Both the position numbers and the translations under genes were made by a program. 64,000 nucleotides of DNA from Verrucomicrobiales bacterium (lineage in GTDB: Bacteria > Verrucomicrobiota > Verrucomicrobiia > Limisphaerales > UBA9464), in the NCBI GenBank assembly GCA_027488845.1, contig JAIYBC010000028.1:98812-162811 (forward strand), written 5' to 3'. The notes under the pieces are model-generated. The model was not told the DNA's origin. It worked only from the letters and a program-made list of their open reading frames with translations, and made no database searches. Shown in pieces: positions 45,053-54,800 of this stretch (its first letter is position 1; each line of letters starts with the position of its first letter).

Positions 45053-45167
45053 TCCGTGGAGCCTACCTCCGCCCCGCGCCGGGGAAACCGCTTTGTCGGC
45101 CCCGAAACCGTTCCCGCGATCCCAGCCGGGTTGCGGCGTCCGCGCTCCACGTGTCTTCTTCCCACGC

Positions 45168-46856
45168 TTGAACCCGACCACCGCCCTCCCGACGACCGGC
45201 CTGTTCCGCCGCCTCCTTCGCTTGCCGGCCCTGCTGGTCGTGGCGGCGCTGTGGCTAGGATCCCCGGACGCTTCGGCCAAGCCCGTCCAGGTCTTCATCC
45301 TCGCCGGGCAGTCCAACATGGAAGGCCAGTCGGTCGCCGACCTCGACGGACCGGACTACAACGGAGGCCGCGGGACCCTGGCGGAGCGGATGAAGGACCC
45401 GGCGATGGGTCCGCGTCTGGGGCACCTGCGCGGCGCCGACGGCAAGTGGACCGTGCGCGACGACGTGTGGGTGCGCTACCAACGCGTCGACCAACCCCTG
45501 CTGGCGGGACCGCTCACCGTGGGATTCTCGGTCTATGGGGGAGGACACCACTTCGGACCGGAACTGGCCTTCGGACACGTGCTGGGCGACGCCCTCGACG
45601 AGCCGGTGCTCCTGGTCAAGACGGCGTGGGGCGGCAAGAGCCTGCACCGCGACTTCCGTCCACCCTCGGCGGGCGGGACCGTGGGACCGGAGTACCGTCG
45701 CATGATCGACGAGGTGAAGCTCGCCCTGGAGAGGATCGGCGAGGAGTTCCCGTCGCTGGCGGGACGGGGACATCGGCTCGCCGGCTTCGTCTGGTACCAG
45801 GGTTGGAACGACGGCGTGGATCCCAGGAACGCCGTGCCGGAATACGGGACCAACCTCGTGCGGCTCATCCGCGACCTCCGACGCGACCTCGGCGCACCGG
45901 CCCTGCCGGTGGTGGTCGGCGAACTGACCGGTCCATGGGTGGACGCCCCACCGGAATGGACGGCGCTGCGGAAGGCCCAGGCCGGTGCGGCCACCCTGCC
46001 CGAGTTCGCCGGGACGGTCCGTTTCGTCGCCACCCGTGAATTCGTGAGGGCGCCCGAAAGCTCGCCGAATCCAGGCCACGGCCACCACGAGTTCGGCAAC
46101 GCCGAGACGGGCTACCTGGTCGGAGAGGCCCTCGGGAAGGGCATGCTGGAACTGCTGCGACGACCCGGAACGAACCCCGTCGCGACGCAGGACCTCCCTT
46201 TGGATCCGGACCGCGGGATCCGCTTCAACCCGGTGGTCCGGGACATCGAGGGCTGGACCGTCCATCTGGATCCCGCGCTGTTGGCAGGCGCCCGCCAGGC
46301 CGAAGGCACGGAGGCCATCGCGATGCTCGCGAACCACCTCCAGCGCATCCGAATCCTGGTGCCTGCGGGGCCCCTCGCCCGGCTGCGCACCATCGGGATC
46401 TGGATGGAGCTCGACCATCCGCGGCTCCATTCGATGCAATACCATCCGAGCCGCGACTGGCTGGTCGCGAACCGCCATGATCCGCGCCTCACGGGGAAGG
46501 TGCACGTCACCCAGGCCCGCGAACTCCTCTCGCGGGAACAGATGCTGAAGCACCCGGCGGTGCTGCTGCACGAACTGGCGCACGGCTACCACGACCAGGT
46601 GCTCTCGTTCGACAACCCGGAGATCGCCGCCGCCCATGCCGCCGCCGCGAAGTCCGGAAGCTACGACCGCGTGCTCGCACACACCGGCGCCGAGGTCCGC
46701 CACTATGGCCTGAACAACCCCATGGAATACTTCGCGGAAGGCACCGAGGCCTACCTCTACCGGAACGACTTCTTCCCGTTCGTCGCCGCCGAACTCAAGC
46801 GCCACGACCCGACGCTGTTCGGCGTCCTCGAACGGATCTGGGGTTCCTCGCGCTGA
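45168..46856 (+). CDS. Sialate O-acetylesterase fused to ATLF-like metallopeptidase
   Basis: The product has 562 residues. A signal peptide (about 1-36, ending PDASAK) leads to a sialate O-acetylesterase-type (SASA) domain at about 38-330, starting QVFILAGQSNMEGQS, with the GQSNM nucleophile Ser, KTAWGGKSL and FVWYQGWND. The C-terminal part (about 370-562) is a metallopeptidase-like domain with HELAHGYHD at about 468-476 (HExxH) and EYFAEGTEAYLYRNDFFPF at about 520, which resembles anthrax-lethal-factor-like (ATLF) zinc peptidases. TTG 45168 gives the full signal peptide; no ATG or GTG start is available nearby in frame. A combined esterase and protease could process acylated glycoproteins. 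Confidence 0.8.
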   Translation: MNPTTALPTTGLFRRLLRLPALLVVAALWLGSPDASAKPVQVFILAGQSNMEGQSVADLDGPDYNGGRGTLAERMKDPAMGPRLGHLRGADGKWTVRDDVWVRYQRVDQPLLAGPLTVGFSVYGGGHHFGPELAFGHVLGDALDEPVLLVKTAWGGKSLHRDFRPPSAGGTVGPEYRRMIDEVKLALERIGEEFPSLAGRGHRLAGFVWYQGWNDGVDPRNAVPEYGTNLVRLIRDLRRDLGAPALPVVVGELTGPWVDAPPEWTALRKAQAGAATLPEFAGTVRFVATREFVRAPESSPNPGHGHHEFGNAETGYLVGEALGKGMLELLRRPGTNPVATQDLPLDPDRGIRFNPVVRDIEGWTVHLDPALLAGARQAEGTEAIAMLANHLQRIRILVPAGPLARLRTIGIWMELDHPRLHSMQYHPSRDWLVANRHDPRLTGKVHVTQARELLSREQMLKHPAVLLHELAHGYHDQVLSFDNPEIAAAHAAAAKSGSYDRVLAHTGAEVRHYGLNNPMEYFAEGTEAYLYRNDFFPFVAAELKRHDPTLFGVLERIWGSSR

Positions 46857-46870
46857 GGACGACCCAGGCG

Positions 46871-46996
46871 GAGACACGGATTTCACGGATTCCGGCGGAG
46901 GTGAGGGCGGAAGTTGGGATGGCGTGCGTGACCGTGGCGCCGCACCCCGGATTCGGATCCAAGAGAGTCCGAGGAAATCCGTGCAATCCGTGTCGA
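46871..46996. repeat. Family A ~125-bp inverted repeat, copy 2
   Basis: The left end GAGACACGGATTTCACGGAT and right end GGAAATCCGTGCAATCCGTG then TC are imperfect inverted repeats. The centre includes CCGTGGCGCCGC and TTCGGATCCAAGAGAGTCCG. It lies in the 238-bp space between the esterase fusion gene and the PVC dehydrogenase gene. Confidence 0.75.
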
Positions 46997-47094
46997 ATGA
47001 CAGAGCCGAGTCCCTGCGGAAGGGCGATGTTGCGCAGGACCCACGTTCACGTCTTGGCGGCAGGCGACGGGACGTCGCATCCTCGCGGATCCAC

Positions 47095-49422
47095 ATGCGC
47101 ACAAGGCCATCCCGAATCCTGACGTCGCTCCTGTCGGCCGCCCTGCTTCGCGGCCTCGTGGCCGAGGAACTGAAGACCGGGAACAACGCCGCCGCACAGG
47201 CGAAGTCCCCGGCCGAGGAGCAGGCCTCCTTCCGCCTGCCTCCCGGGTTCTCGATCGAACTCGTCGCCAGCGAGGAAACCGGCCTGCCGAAGCCGGTCAC
47301 CGTGGCCTTCGACGACTCCGGCCGCCTCTGGTCCGTCACGGCGACGGAGTATCCCCGCGACCAGGATCCGGGCGTGTGGACGCGTCCGGGCGCCGACCGG
47401 GTGGTGGTGGTCGACCATCCCGAACGGCCCGGGCCACAGGTCGCGCGGACCTTCGCCGACGGCATGGTCCTTCCCCTCGGCGTGCTCCCGTACGGCCGCG
47501 GGGCGGTCGTGGCGCAGGGACCCGAGATGCTGCTGCTCGAGGACACCGACGGGGACGGCCGGGCGGATTCGCGGAAGGTCCTGCTGAAGGGCTTCGGCAT
47601 CCAGGACACCCACACCCTGCCCCACCAGCTCGAGCACCTGCCGGGCGGCTGGATCGTCTTCTCCCAAGGCGTGTTGAACACCGGCAACGCGGTGACCACC
47701 ACGGGGAAGTCGGTGAACTTCGACCGGACCGTCGTCGCCCGCTTCCGTCCCGACGGCTCGGACCTGGAGATCCTCGGCGCGGGGTTGAACAACATCTGGT
47801 CCTGGGTGCAGGACCGCACCGGTCGTGTGTTCTTCCACGAGGCGAACGACTTCGGCTACTCGCTGGTGCCCTTCGAGCAGGACACCACCTATCCCAGCTT
47901 CATCCGCCGCCTCGTCCATCCCGCCTCGCCCTACCATCCGCCCACGGCGCCCAACCTGAACCTCGGCGGCACCGGCTTCTCCGGGTTGGCGCTTTCCGAC
48001 GACCGGTCGGGCTCCTTCCCCGACCCGTGGCACGGGGTCTTCTTCGTGGCCAACCCGATCACCCGGCGCATCAACACCGTCTCCGCCACGCTCGGCGCCG
48101 ACGGCGTCCACCGTTTTGAGCAGAAGCCCGACCTGGTCTCCACGGACGACGACTTCTTCCGCCCGGTCGCCCTGCGGTTCGGGCCGGACGGATGCCTCTA
48201 CATCGTGGACTGGTACAACCGGATCATCTCGCACAACGAGATCGACCGGAACCACCCGGCCCGCGACAAGACCCGCGGACGCGTCTGGCGCGTACGGCAC
48301 CAGGGCCAGGTGCGCCGTGGGATCCCTGATGTCGCCGCGGCGCCGACCTCGCGTCTGCTGCGGCATCTCCGGGCGCCTTCCACCTGGGAGATGCGGGCCG
48401 CCTGGCACCAGATCGTGCAGAGGCGCGCGCTGGAACTCGCCCCGGGACTCCTCGACCTCGCCCGTTCCCGGAAGGCGCCGACCGACCTGCGCATCCACGC
48501 GTTGTGGAGCCTCGAGGGACTGGGCCGATTCGATGCCGCGCTCTGGCAGACGCTCCTGGCCGATCCGTCGGAGGAGATCCGCTTCGAGGCGGTCCGGTCA
48601 TTGACGACGCTTCGTCCTCCGCTCGGGACCGCCTTCCCGCTGTTGCGCGGTCTCTCCGGGGAACCGACGCACCGGGTTCGCGCCGAGGTGCTGCGCTTCT
48701 TCCGTCAACATCCCGAGACGCCGTCCGCGGCCCACCTGGATTGGCTTCGCCAATGGAAGGCCGCGCCGGACCTCACCCGCACGGTGAAGGGTTGGGACCG
48801 CGACTACCTCGAACCCGGTGCGGTGTACCAAGGGGCGTTCCGGAACCTCCTGCTGCGGATGGTGGAGGAGAAGGTTCTCGGAACGGTGCCGACACCGCAG
48901 TCCGCGCGGTTCACCGGAGCCATCCGCACCGCACAGCCAAGGCCGGAGGCGGAGCGGCGGCAGATCGCGGAGCGGATCCGCACGCTGACGGCGACCGTCG
49001 ACGCCACCCCGGACACCGACATCGAACGGGGCCGGAAGCGCTTCGAGAACCTCTGTGCCGGGTGTCACTCGATCCGGAACGACGGCGCCGGCTTCGGCCC
49101 CTCGCTCTCGGGTTCCCGCAACCGGACCACGGAGGCGATCCTCACCGCGGTGCTGGATCCCTCACAGGCGGTGGAAGGCGTCTTCCGCCCGTTCCAGATC
49201 GAGACCGCCGACGGCGGCACCGTGGAGGGATTCTTCGGCGAGGAGACGCCCGATTCCCTGACCCTTCGGTTCCCCGGCGGCCGGAAGGAAGTCGTCCCCC
49301 TGCAATCGGTGAAGCAGGCCGGCTATGTGGACGGCCGCTCGGTGATGCCCGAGGGGCTGCTGGACGGACTGGACGCCCGCGCCGTGGCCGACCTCGTCCG
49401 GTACCTGCGCTCGATCCCATGA
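47095..49422 (+). CDS. PVC-type propeller/HEAT/cytochrome c dehydrogenase
   Basis: This 775-residue protein is of the TIGR02604 + TIGR02603 type found in Verrucomicrobia, Planctomycetes and relatives. A signal peptide (about 5-23) precedes the N-terminal propeller domain, with FSIELVASEETGLPKPVTVAF at about 50-70 and YIVDWYNRIISHNEIDRNHP near 371. A helical HEAT-like middle follows (about 420-560). The C-terminal cytochrome c has CAGCHSI at about 654-660 and continues FGPSLSGSRNRTTEAIL, with the heme-binding domain ending LVRYLRSIP. It probably oxidises a sugar or alcohol and passes electrons to the heme. ATG 47095 gives the signal peptide. Confidence 0.88.
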   Translation: MRTRPSRILTSLLSAALLRGLVAEELKTGNNAAAQAKSPAEEQASFRLPPGFSIELVASEETGLPKPVTVAFDDSGRLWSVTATEYPRDQDPGVWTRPGADRVVVVDHPERPGPQVARTFADGMVLPLGVLPYGRGAVVAQGPEMLLLEDTDGDGRADSRKVLLKGFGIQDTHTLPHQLEHLPGGWIVFSQGVLNTGNAVTTTGKSVNFDRTVVARFRPDGSDLEILGAGLNNIWSWVQDRTGRVFFHEANDFGYSLVPFEQDTTYPSFIRRLVHPASPYHPPTAPNLNLGGTGFSGLALSDDRSGSFPDPWHGVFFVANPITRRINTVSATLGADGVHRFEQKPDLVSTDDDFFRPVALRFGPDGCLYIVDWYNRIISHNEIDRNHPARDKTRGRVWRVRHQGQVRRGIPDVAAAPTSRLLRHLRAPSTWEMRAAWHQIVQRRALELAPGLLDLARSRKAPTDLRIHALWSLEGLGRFDAALWQTLLADPSEEIRFEAVRSLTTLRPPLGTAFPLLRGLSGEPTHRVRAEVLRFFRQHPETPSAAHLDWLRQWKAAPDLTRTVKGWDRDYLEPGAVYQGAFRNLLLRMVEEKVLGTVPTPQSARFTGAIRTAQPRPEAERRQIAERIRTLTATVDATPDTDIERGRKRFENLCAGCHSIRNDGAGFGPSLSGSRNRTTEAILTAVLDPSQAVEGVFRPFQIETADGGTVEGFFGEETPDSLTLRFPGGRKEVVPLQSVKQAGYVDGRSVMPEGLLDGLDARAVADLVRYLRSIP

Positions 49423-49436
49423 AACGGAGCCTGGGG

Positions 49437-49560
49437 AGGAAACGGATTTCACGGATTCCGGGGGACGCTTGGGCGGGAGCGGGAGGGGGAATGGCTACCG
49501 TCCAGGCGTGGCGGCACTTCAGAGGCGGATCCCGGGAAAATCCGTGAAATCCGTGTCCAC
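49437..49560. repeat. Family A ~125-bp inverted repeat, copy 3
   Basis: The left end AGGAAACGGATTTCACGGAT and the right end GGGAAAATCCGTGAAATCCG then TGTCCAC are inverted repeats with near-perfect termini. It occupies almost all of the 147-bp gap between two convergent genes and is the most regular copy. Confidence 0.8.
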
Positions 49561-49569
49561 CGCCCCGTG

Positions 49570-50307
49570 TCAGAGTCCTATCCCGGCGGCTTCGGCTTCG
49601 CGGGCGACCACCGGCCGGAGCAACCGGGCGAACTCGGCGTAGGCCGCCGGCAGCAGGTGAAGCCGGTCGGGCTGGTAGAGTTCCAGGCGCGGCCGTCCGG
49701 CGTCGTCGAAGAGCGCGGGATTCACGTCCACGAAGGTGCGTCCCGGCGTCGCGAGGCAGTGTTCGCGGACACGGCGGTTGTAGTCGTCGACACGGTCCCA
49801 CATCGGCTCGCGGTCGGGAGAACGGGTCGCTGAGACGAACACCAGGCGCGCGGCGGGGAACCCGCGGCGGAGGCGTTCGTCGAATTCGCGGAAGCGTCCG
49901 AAGATCGACTCGGGCGGTTCGCCGGCCTTCAGGTCGTTGCTGCCGCAGTAGTACACCACCAGACGCGGCGCCCACGGGACGACCACGGCGTCGAAGCGCA
50001 GCAGCTGGTCCGCCGTCCTGGATCCACCGAACGCCCGGTTGACCACCGGCAACGGGGCCATCGCCGAGGTCACGTTGGTCCACTGACGGAAGATGCTGCT
50101 GCCGACGAAGAGGATGCCGCCCCGTGTCGGCGCGTTGGTCCGGTCCATCTCCCGGAACGCCCGGATGTCGGCCTCGAACGGCGGCGGCGGCATGGCGCCG
50201 GCCGGTGACGTCTCCGCCGCGGAACCGCGGAAGGACATCAGGGCGAGCACGGATCCGGCGCACAGGAGCCACCGCCGAAGGCCGTGGTGGAGGGAGCGGT
50301 GATTCAT
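49570..50307 (-). CDS. SGNH/GDSL-type hydrolase, exported
   Basis: The product has 245 residues. A signal peptide (about 8-30, LLCAGSVLALMSFRGSAAE) is followed by the SGNH blocks: block I ILFVGSSIF at about 67-75 (Gly-Ser-Ser in place of GDS), block III VVYYCGSNDLKAG at about 117-129 (Gly and Asn), and block V PDRLHLLPAAY at about 214-224 (Asp and His). It is likely an esterase or deacylase acting on a glycan or lipid outside the cytoplasm. The ATG at 50307 overlaps the P450 stop as ATGA, so the two genes are co-translated. It faces the PVC dehydrogenase gene with repeat copy A3 between. Confidence 0.85.
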   Translation of the reverse strand: MNHRSLHHGLRRWLLCAGSVLALMSFRGSAAETSPAGAMPPPPFEADIRAFREMDRTNAPTRGGILFVGSSIFRQWTNVTSAMAPLPVVNRAFGGSRTADQLLRFDAVVVPWAPRLVVYYCGSNDLKAGEPPESIFGRFREFDERLRRGFPAARLVFVSATRSPDREPMWDRVDDYNRRVREHCLATPGRTFVDVNPALFDDAGRPRLELYQPDRLHLLPAAYAEFARLLRPVVAREAEAAGIGL

Positions 50308-51467
50308 GCGGCGACGGGGTTCCCGGTGTGCGGATGCAGCCGCACGGTCAGCGATTCGTAGCCCATGACGCGGCGGTACGAGGCCTCGTCCTCGACCCGT
50401 TCCTCCGCCGCGAGCACCTCCACCCGGCCCACGTGGTCGACGCATGCCTGGAGCAGCGTCCGGAGCAGCAGACGGGCATGGGCGGCTCCGAGACAGAGAT
50501 GGGCGCCTGCGCCGAACGCCATGTGCGGATTCGGCTTCCGGTCGAGCCGTACCTCCCCGGGCTGGTCGAAGACCGTGGCGTCGTGGTTGGCCGAGGCCCA
50601 GCACAGCGAGACGCTCCCACCGGCCTTCACCGCCACGCCATGGACGTCGGTGTCCACCGGGCACACGCGTCCGATGTGGGTCAACGGCGAAACATGCCGG
50701 AAGATCTCCTCGCAGGCGTTCACGATCCGGCGCGGGTCCTCGCGCAGCCACGGGAGTGCCGCCGCATTCCGGCCGAGGTAGGCCAGCGTGGAGGAGATCG
50801 AATGGATCACGGTGTCGCGGCCGCCGGCGAAGGCGAGGTTCGCGAAGCCCATCCTCTCCTCCCGGGTTAGGCGACGCCCGCGGAACTCGACGGTCGAAAG
50901 CAGGCTGAAGAAATCCTCCCCCGGGGCCGCTTCCGCACGGTCGAAGCGGGAATGGAGGTACTCCTCGAGCGCGGCGCCCTTTTTGGCGCCGTTGCCCCCG
51001 TCACGGAAGACGTGCGTGCCCCAGCCGATCCAGATGGCGGCCTCGGACTCGGGAACGTTCAACAGGACCGCCAACGCCTCGGACTGGATGGGCAACGCGA
51101 ACTGCCGGACCACCTCCACCGTCCCACCGGCCACGGCGGCGCGGACGCGGGCGTCGATGATCGAGCCGACACGGGCGACCATGGCGGGATCCTTGGCCCG
51201 CCGGAACACCGGCTCGACCAGGTCGCGGTACTCGGTGTGGTCGGGAGGATCGGTCTCGACCGGAAGCTGCCGCATGGACCGGACATCCTCCTCGGACGGG
51301 ATCGGCACGCGGAACGGCGCGTCCGAACTGAAGGTCTGCCAGTCCTTCGCCGCCTTCCGGACGTCCTCGTGCCGAAGGATCATGGGCACCGGTCGACCTT
51401 GGAACTCCGCCGGGAGGACACCGGCTTGGACACGGGCTTCGTGGAACGGGTCGGTGGGCTTTTCCAT
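50304..51467 (-). CDS. Cytochrome P450
   Basis: The product has 387 residues and is a soluble bacterial P450. Motifs are the I-helix FAGGRDTV at about 218-225 (AGxDT), the K-helix CEEIFRH at about 260 (ExxR), and the heme ligand loop FGAGAHLCLGAAHARL with Cys325 as thiolate. It lacks a signal peptide and needs ferredoxin partners, which are not encoded nearby. ATG 51467 gives a usual length; an in-frame GTG at 51506 would add 13 residues. It overlaps the downstream exported SGNH hydrolase gene by 4 bp. This pair suggests a small-molecule oxidation plus ester hydrolysis, but the substrate is unknown. Confidence 0.9.
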   Translation of the reverse strand: MEKPTDPFHEARVQAGVLPAEFQGRPVPMILRHEDVRKAAKDWQTFSSDAPFRVPIPSEEDVRSMRQLPVETDPPDHTEYRDLVEPVFRRAKDPAMVARVGSIIDARVRAAVAGGTVEVVRQFALPIQSEALAVLLNVPESEAAIWIGWGTHVFRDGGNGAKKGAALEEYLHSRFDRAEAAPGEDFFSLLSTVEFRGRRLTREERMGFANLAFAGGRDTVIHSISSTLAYLGRNAAALPWLREDPRRIVNACEEIFRHVSPLTHIGRVCPVDTDVHGVAVKAGGSVSLCWASANHDATVFDQPGEVRLDRKPNPHMAFGAGAHLCLGAAHARLLLRTLLQACVDHVGRVEVLAAEERVEDEASYRRVMGYESLTVRLHPHTGNPVAA

Positions 51468-51808
51468 GGCGGGGATCGGGTGCAGGGACCGGGCGGAATC
51501 TGACACGTCGACCGCGCGGAATGCAAAGGTAGGGGGACTGGCGTCGGGCGTCCGGTCCCGTTGGCGCCCCCTTCTTCCGCGTCATTGCGGGAGGATGCCC
51601 TGCGTGGAACTCGTCCTCCAGCAGGGGCGCGGAAGGCGCGGAGGAGACCGTTGCGGAAACCCCGGAAAGGGCATACGAGGCCAAAGGGGCCGAAGCCGAA
51701 AGGCCCACAACCGGCCGGTGCCCGGTCCCATCGTCGAATCCGTCGCTCCCTTTCCCGTCCGTTCGCGGCTTGGCGCCTTGGCGTGGGGCCCTCTTCCGCG
51801 TTTCCGGC
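51468..51808. other. Intergenic region between P450 and propeller kinase genes
   Basis: These 341 bp hold the P450 leader on the left. The right end, just after the kinase stop, contains family B repeat units (51761-51800). No ORF in it looks coding, and no tRNA or other RNA gene was seen. Confidence 0.6.
51761..51800 (-). repeat. Family B repeat unit(s), CGCCAAG type
   Basis: On the minus strand the sequence CACGCCAAGGCGCCAAGCCG matches CACGCCCAAGCGCCAAGCGG at 63108 at 18 of 20 positions. It lies 9 bp beyond the stop of the propeller kinase gene. Confidence 0.6.
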
Positions 51809-54800
51809 TCAGGACCCGCTCCGCTGCAGGACCTCCTTCACCTTCGCCACCAGCGGCTCGATGCCGAAGGGCTTCTGGAGGAACGCGACGCCCTCCTGGA
51901 GGACGCCATGGGTCGCAATCACGTCCGCGGTGTAGCCGGACATGTAGAGGCACCTCAGGCCCGGATTCGTCGCGAGCAGCCGTTCATGGAGCTGCCGGCC
52001 GTTCATTCCCGGCATCACCACGTCGGTGACCAGCAGGTCGATGCGCCCCGGGAACCGCTCCACCACATCGAGGGCCGTCATCGGATTCGAGGCGTCGAGG
52101 ACGGTGTACCCCTGCCGCTGGAGGACCTGTCGGGCGAACCGGAGGACCTGCTCCTCGTCCTCCACCAGCAGGAGGGTGCCCTGCGCGGACTCGAGCCGGG
52201 GTGCGACGGCAGGCGTCTCCGGGGCGGCGGGCTCGGACTTCGACCGAGGGAAGTGGATCATGAACCGCGTTCCCCGTCCCACCGTGCTGGAGACGTCGAT
52301 GAAGCCGCGGTTCTGGGTGACGATCCCGAACACCGTCGCGAGGCCCAGTCCGGTCCCCTTGCCGACCTCCTTGGTGGTGAAGAACGGCTCGAAGATGCTG
52401 GCCAACGTGTCCGGGCTCATCCCGTGTCCGTTGTCCTCGACGAGCAGGCGGACGAAGCGCCCGGGTTCCACCTCCGGGTGGGCGGAAAGGGCCAATTCGT
52501 CGAGGTCGACGTTGGAGGTCGCGATGGTGATGCGTCCGCCGCCGTCCAGGGCGTCGCGCGCGTTGACGCAGAGGTTGGCGAGCACCTGGTCCATCTGGCC
52601 CGGATCGATGGTGATCGGCCAGACATCGGCCCCGGGTTCCCAGGACAGGGTGATGTTCTCGCCGATCAGACGCCGGAGCATCTTCAGCATGCCGCCGATC
52701 GTCTGGTTCAGGTCCACCACCTTCGGGGCGGCGGTCTGCTTCCGCGCGAAGGCCAGGAGCTGCCGGGTCAGGTCGGCCGACCGCTCCGCGGAACGCCGGA
52801 TCTCCTCGAGGTTCTCCCGCACGGCGGAGTCCTCGGGGGTGTCCAGCAGCGCGAGCGTGGTGTAGCCGAGGATGGCCTGGAGCATGTTGTTGAAGTCGTG
52901 CGCCACCCCGCCGGCGAGACGTCCGACGGACTCCATCCGCTCCGCGCGGGCGAGCAGCTCGCGAAGCCCGCGCTCCTTCTCCTCGGACCGCCGCCGTTCC
53001 GAGACGTCGGTGTGGGTGCCGAACATCATCACCGGGCGGCCCGCCCCATCCCGGGTGATCACGCGTCCACGATCCTGGATCCAGACCCAATGGCCGGCCT
53101 TGTGGAGCATCCGGCATTCGCACTCGTAGTATTCCAACCTCCCTTCGAAGTGGTCCTTCAGGAGCGCGTCGGATCGGGACAGGTCGTCGGGATGGGTCAG
53201 CCGGATCCAGGTCTCGATCGAGGTCGGCTGCAGTTCCGAAAGGCTGTATCCGACGATCTCCGCCCAGCGTGCGTTGAAGACCGTCTCGCCGGTCTGGACA
53301 TTCCATTCCCAGGTGCCGACGCGGGCGGCCTCGATGATGCTGGCCAACCGCACCCGTTCCTCGCGCAAGGCCGCCTCGGCGGCGCGGATGTCGGAGATGT
53401 CCTGGAGCGCGCCGACCAGGCGGACGACGCGGCCGTCGACGACCTCCGGTGTCCCGATCGCACGCACCGGCACCTGTCGCCCAAGGGCGGTCGTCAAAAC
53501 CAACTCGAGGTCGTAGGGACGCGCGTGGTCGATGGCCTCGCGCAGGGCGGCCTCGATCCGGGGGCGGGACTCGGGGGAATAGAAGGCGATCGCGCGGCCC
53601 AGTTCGGGGACGAATCCGGCGGGCACCTGGTGGATCCGGCGGACTTGGTCGGACCAGATGAGGGTTCCGGGGGTTGAATCGGCCACTTCCATTTCCCATC
53701 CGCCGACCCGCGCCAACTGTCCGGTGGTGCCGAGCAGGAGCTGGTTCTTCACCAACTCCGCCTCGGCCCGGCGCCGTTCCATCGATTCCAGGGCCTGGCC
53801 CACGAGGGCCCCGACGGCACTGACGAAGCCGATTTCGTCCGGATGCCAACGACGGCGGGGACCGACGTGTTCCATGCACAGGACACCCCGCAGGGTTCCG
53901 GCGGACTGGATCGCGACATCCAGCAGGGAACTGATCCCCAGCGGCCTGAAGTAGCCCTCCACCAACTCGGCGGTGCGTGGATCGGACAAGACGTCGTCGG
54001 CGACCAGCCGGCTCTCGGAACGGACCGCCGAGAAATAGGCGGGATACTCGGAGACCTCGAGTCGGGCTCCCGGGGAATGACGTCGGGCATCCGCTTCGAA
54101 GAGGGTCTCACACCGGAGCAGCGTGTCCTCCGCTTCCAAAAGCCAGATGCCCACCCGCGCCACCTGGACCGCGTCGGCGACCTGCTCGGTCAGCCGTTGG
54201 AAAAGGGCCTCCAGATCGGTGGCCTCGCCGGTGTCCTCCAACACGAGCTTCGCGATGCACTCGTTGAGCCGACGGACGCGGTCCTCACGGCCTTCCAGCT
54301 CCGCGCGGGTGGTCTCCTGGTCCGTGACGTCCACGTTGAGCCCGATGGCCCGGATGATCCTGCCGTTGGCATCCCTGTGGAGATAGCCCTCGGCGGCGAT
54401 GTGGCGGATCGAGCCATCCGACAGCCGGATGCGGTAGCGCGTGACATAGTCCTTCCGTCCGTCAAAGGCGCGCTGCATGTCCGCAAGCACGCTGGGGCGG
54501 TCCTCGGGAAGGATCAGCTCCATCCAGGAATCGTGGGTACCGTCGAACCGGGACGGCTCGATGCCGAAGATCTCGTACATCCGGTCATCCCAGGTGGTTT
54601 GGTCGCGGATTGCGTCCCAATCCCAGACCCCGAAGCGCCCCGCCTTGAGCGCCAGCGAAAGGCGTTCGTTAAGGCGCAGCGCCGACGCCTCGGCCTGCTG
54701 GCGGCGCTCGATGTCCGCCCGCAGTTCCGCGGTGCGGTCCCGGACCTCCGCCTCCAGGCCCGCCGTCTGCCGTCGCAGGCGCCGGCCCACCCCGAACAGC

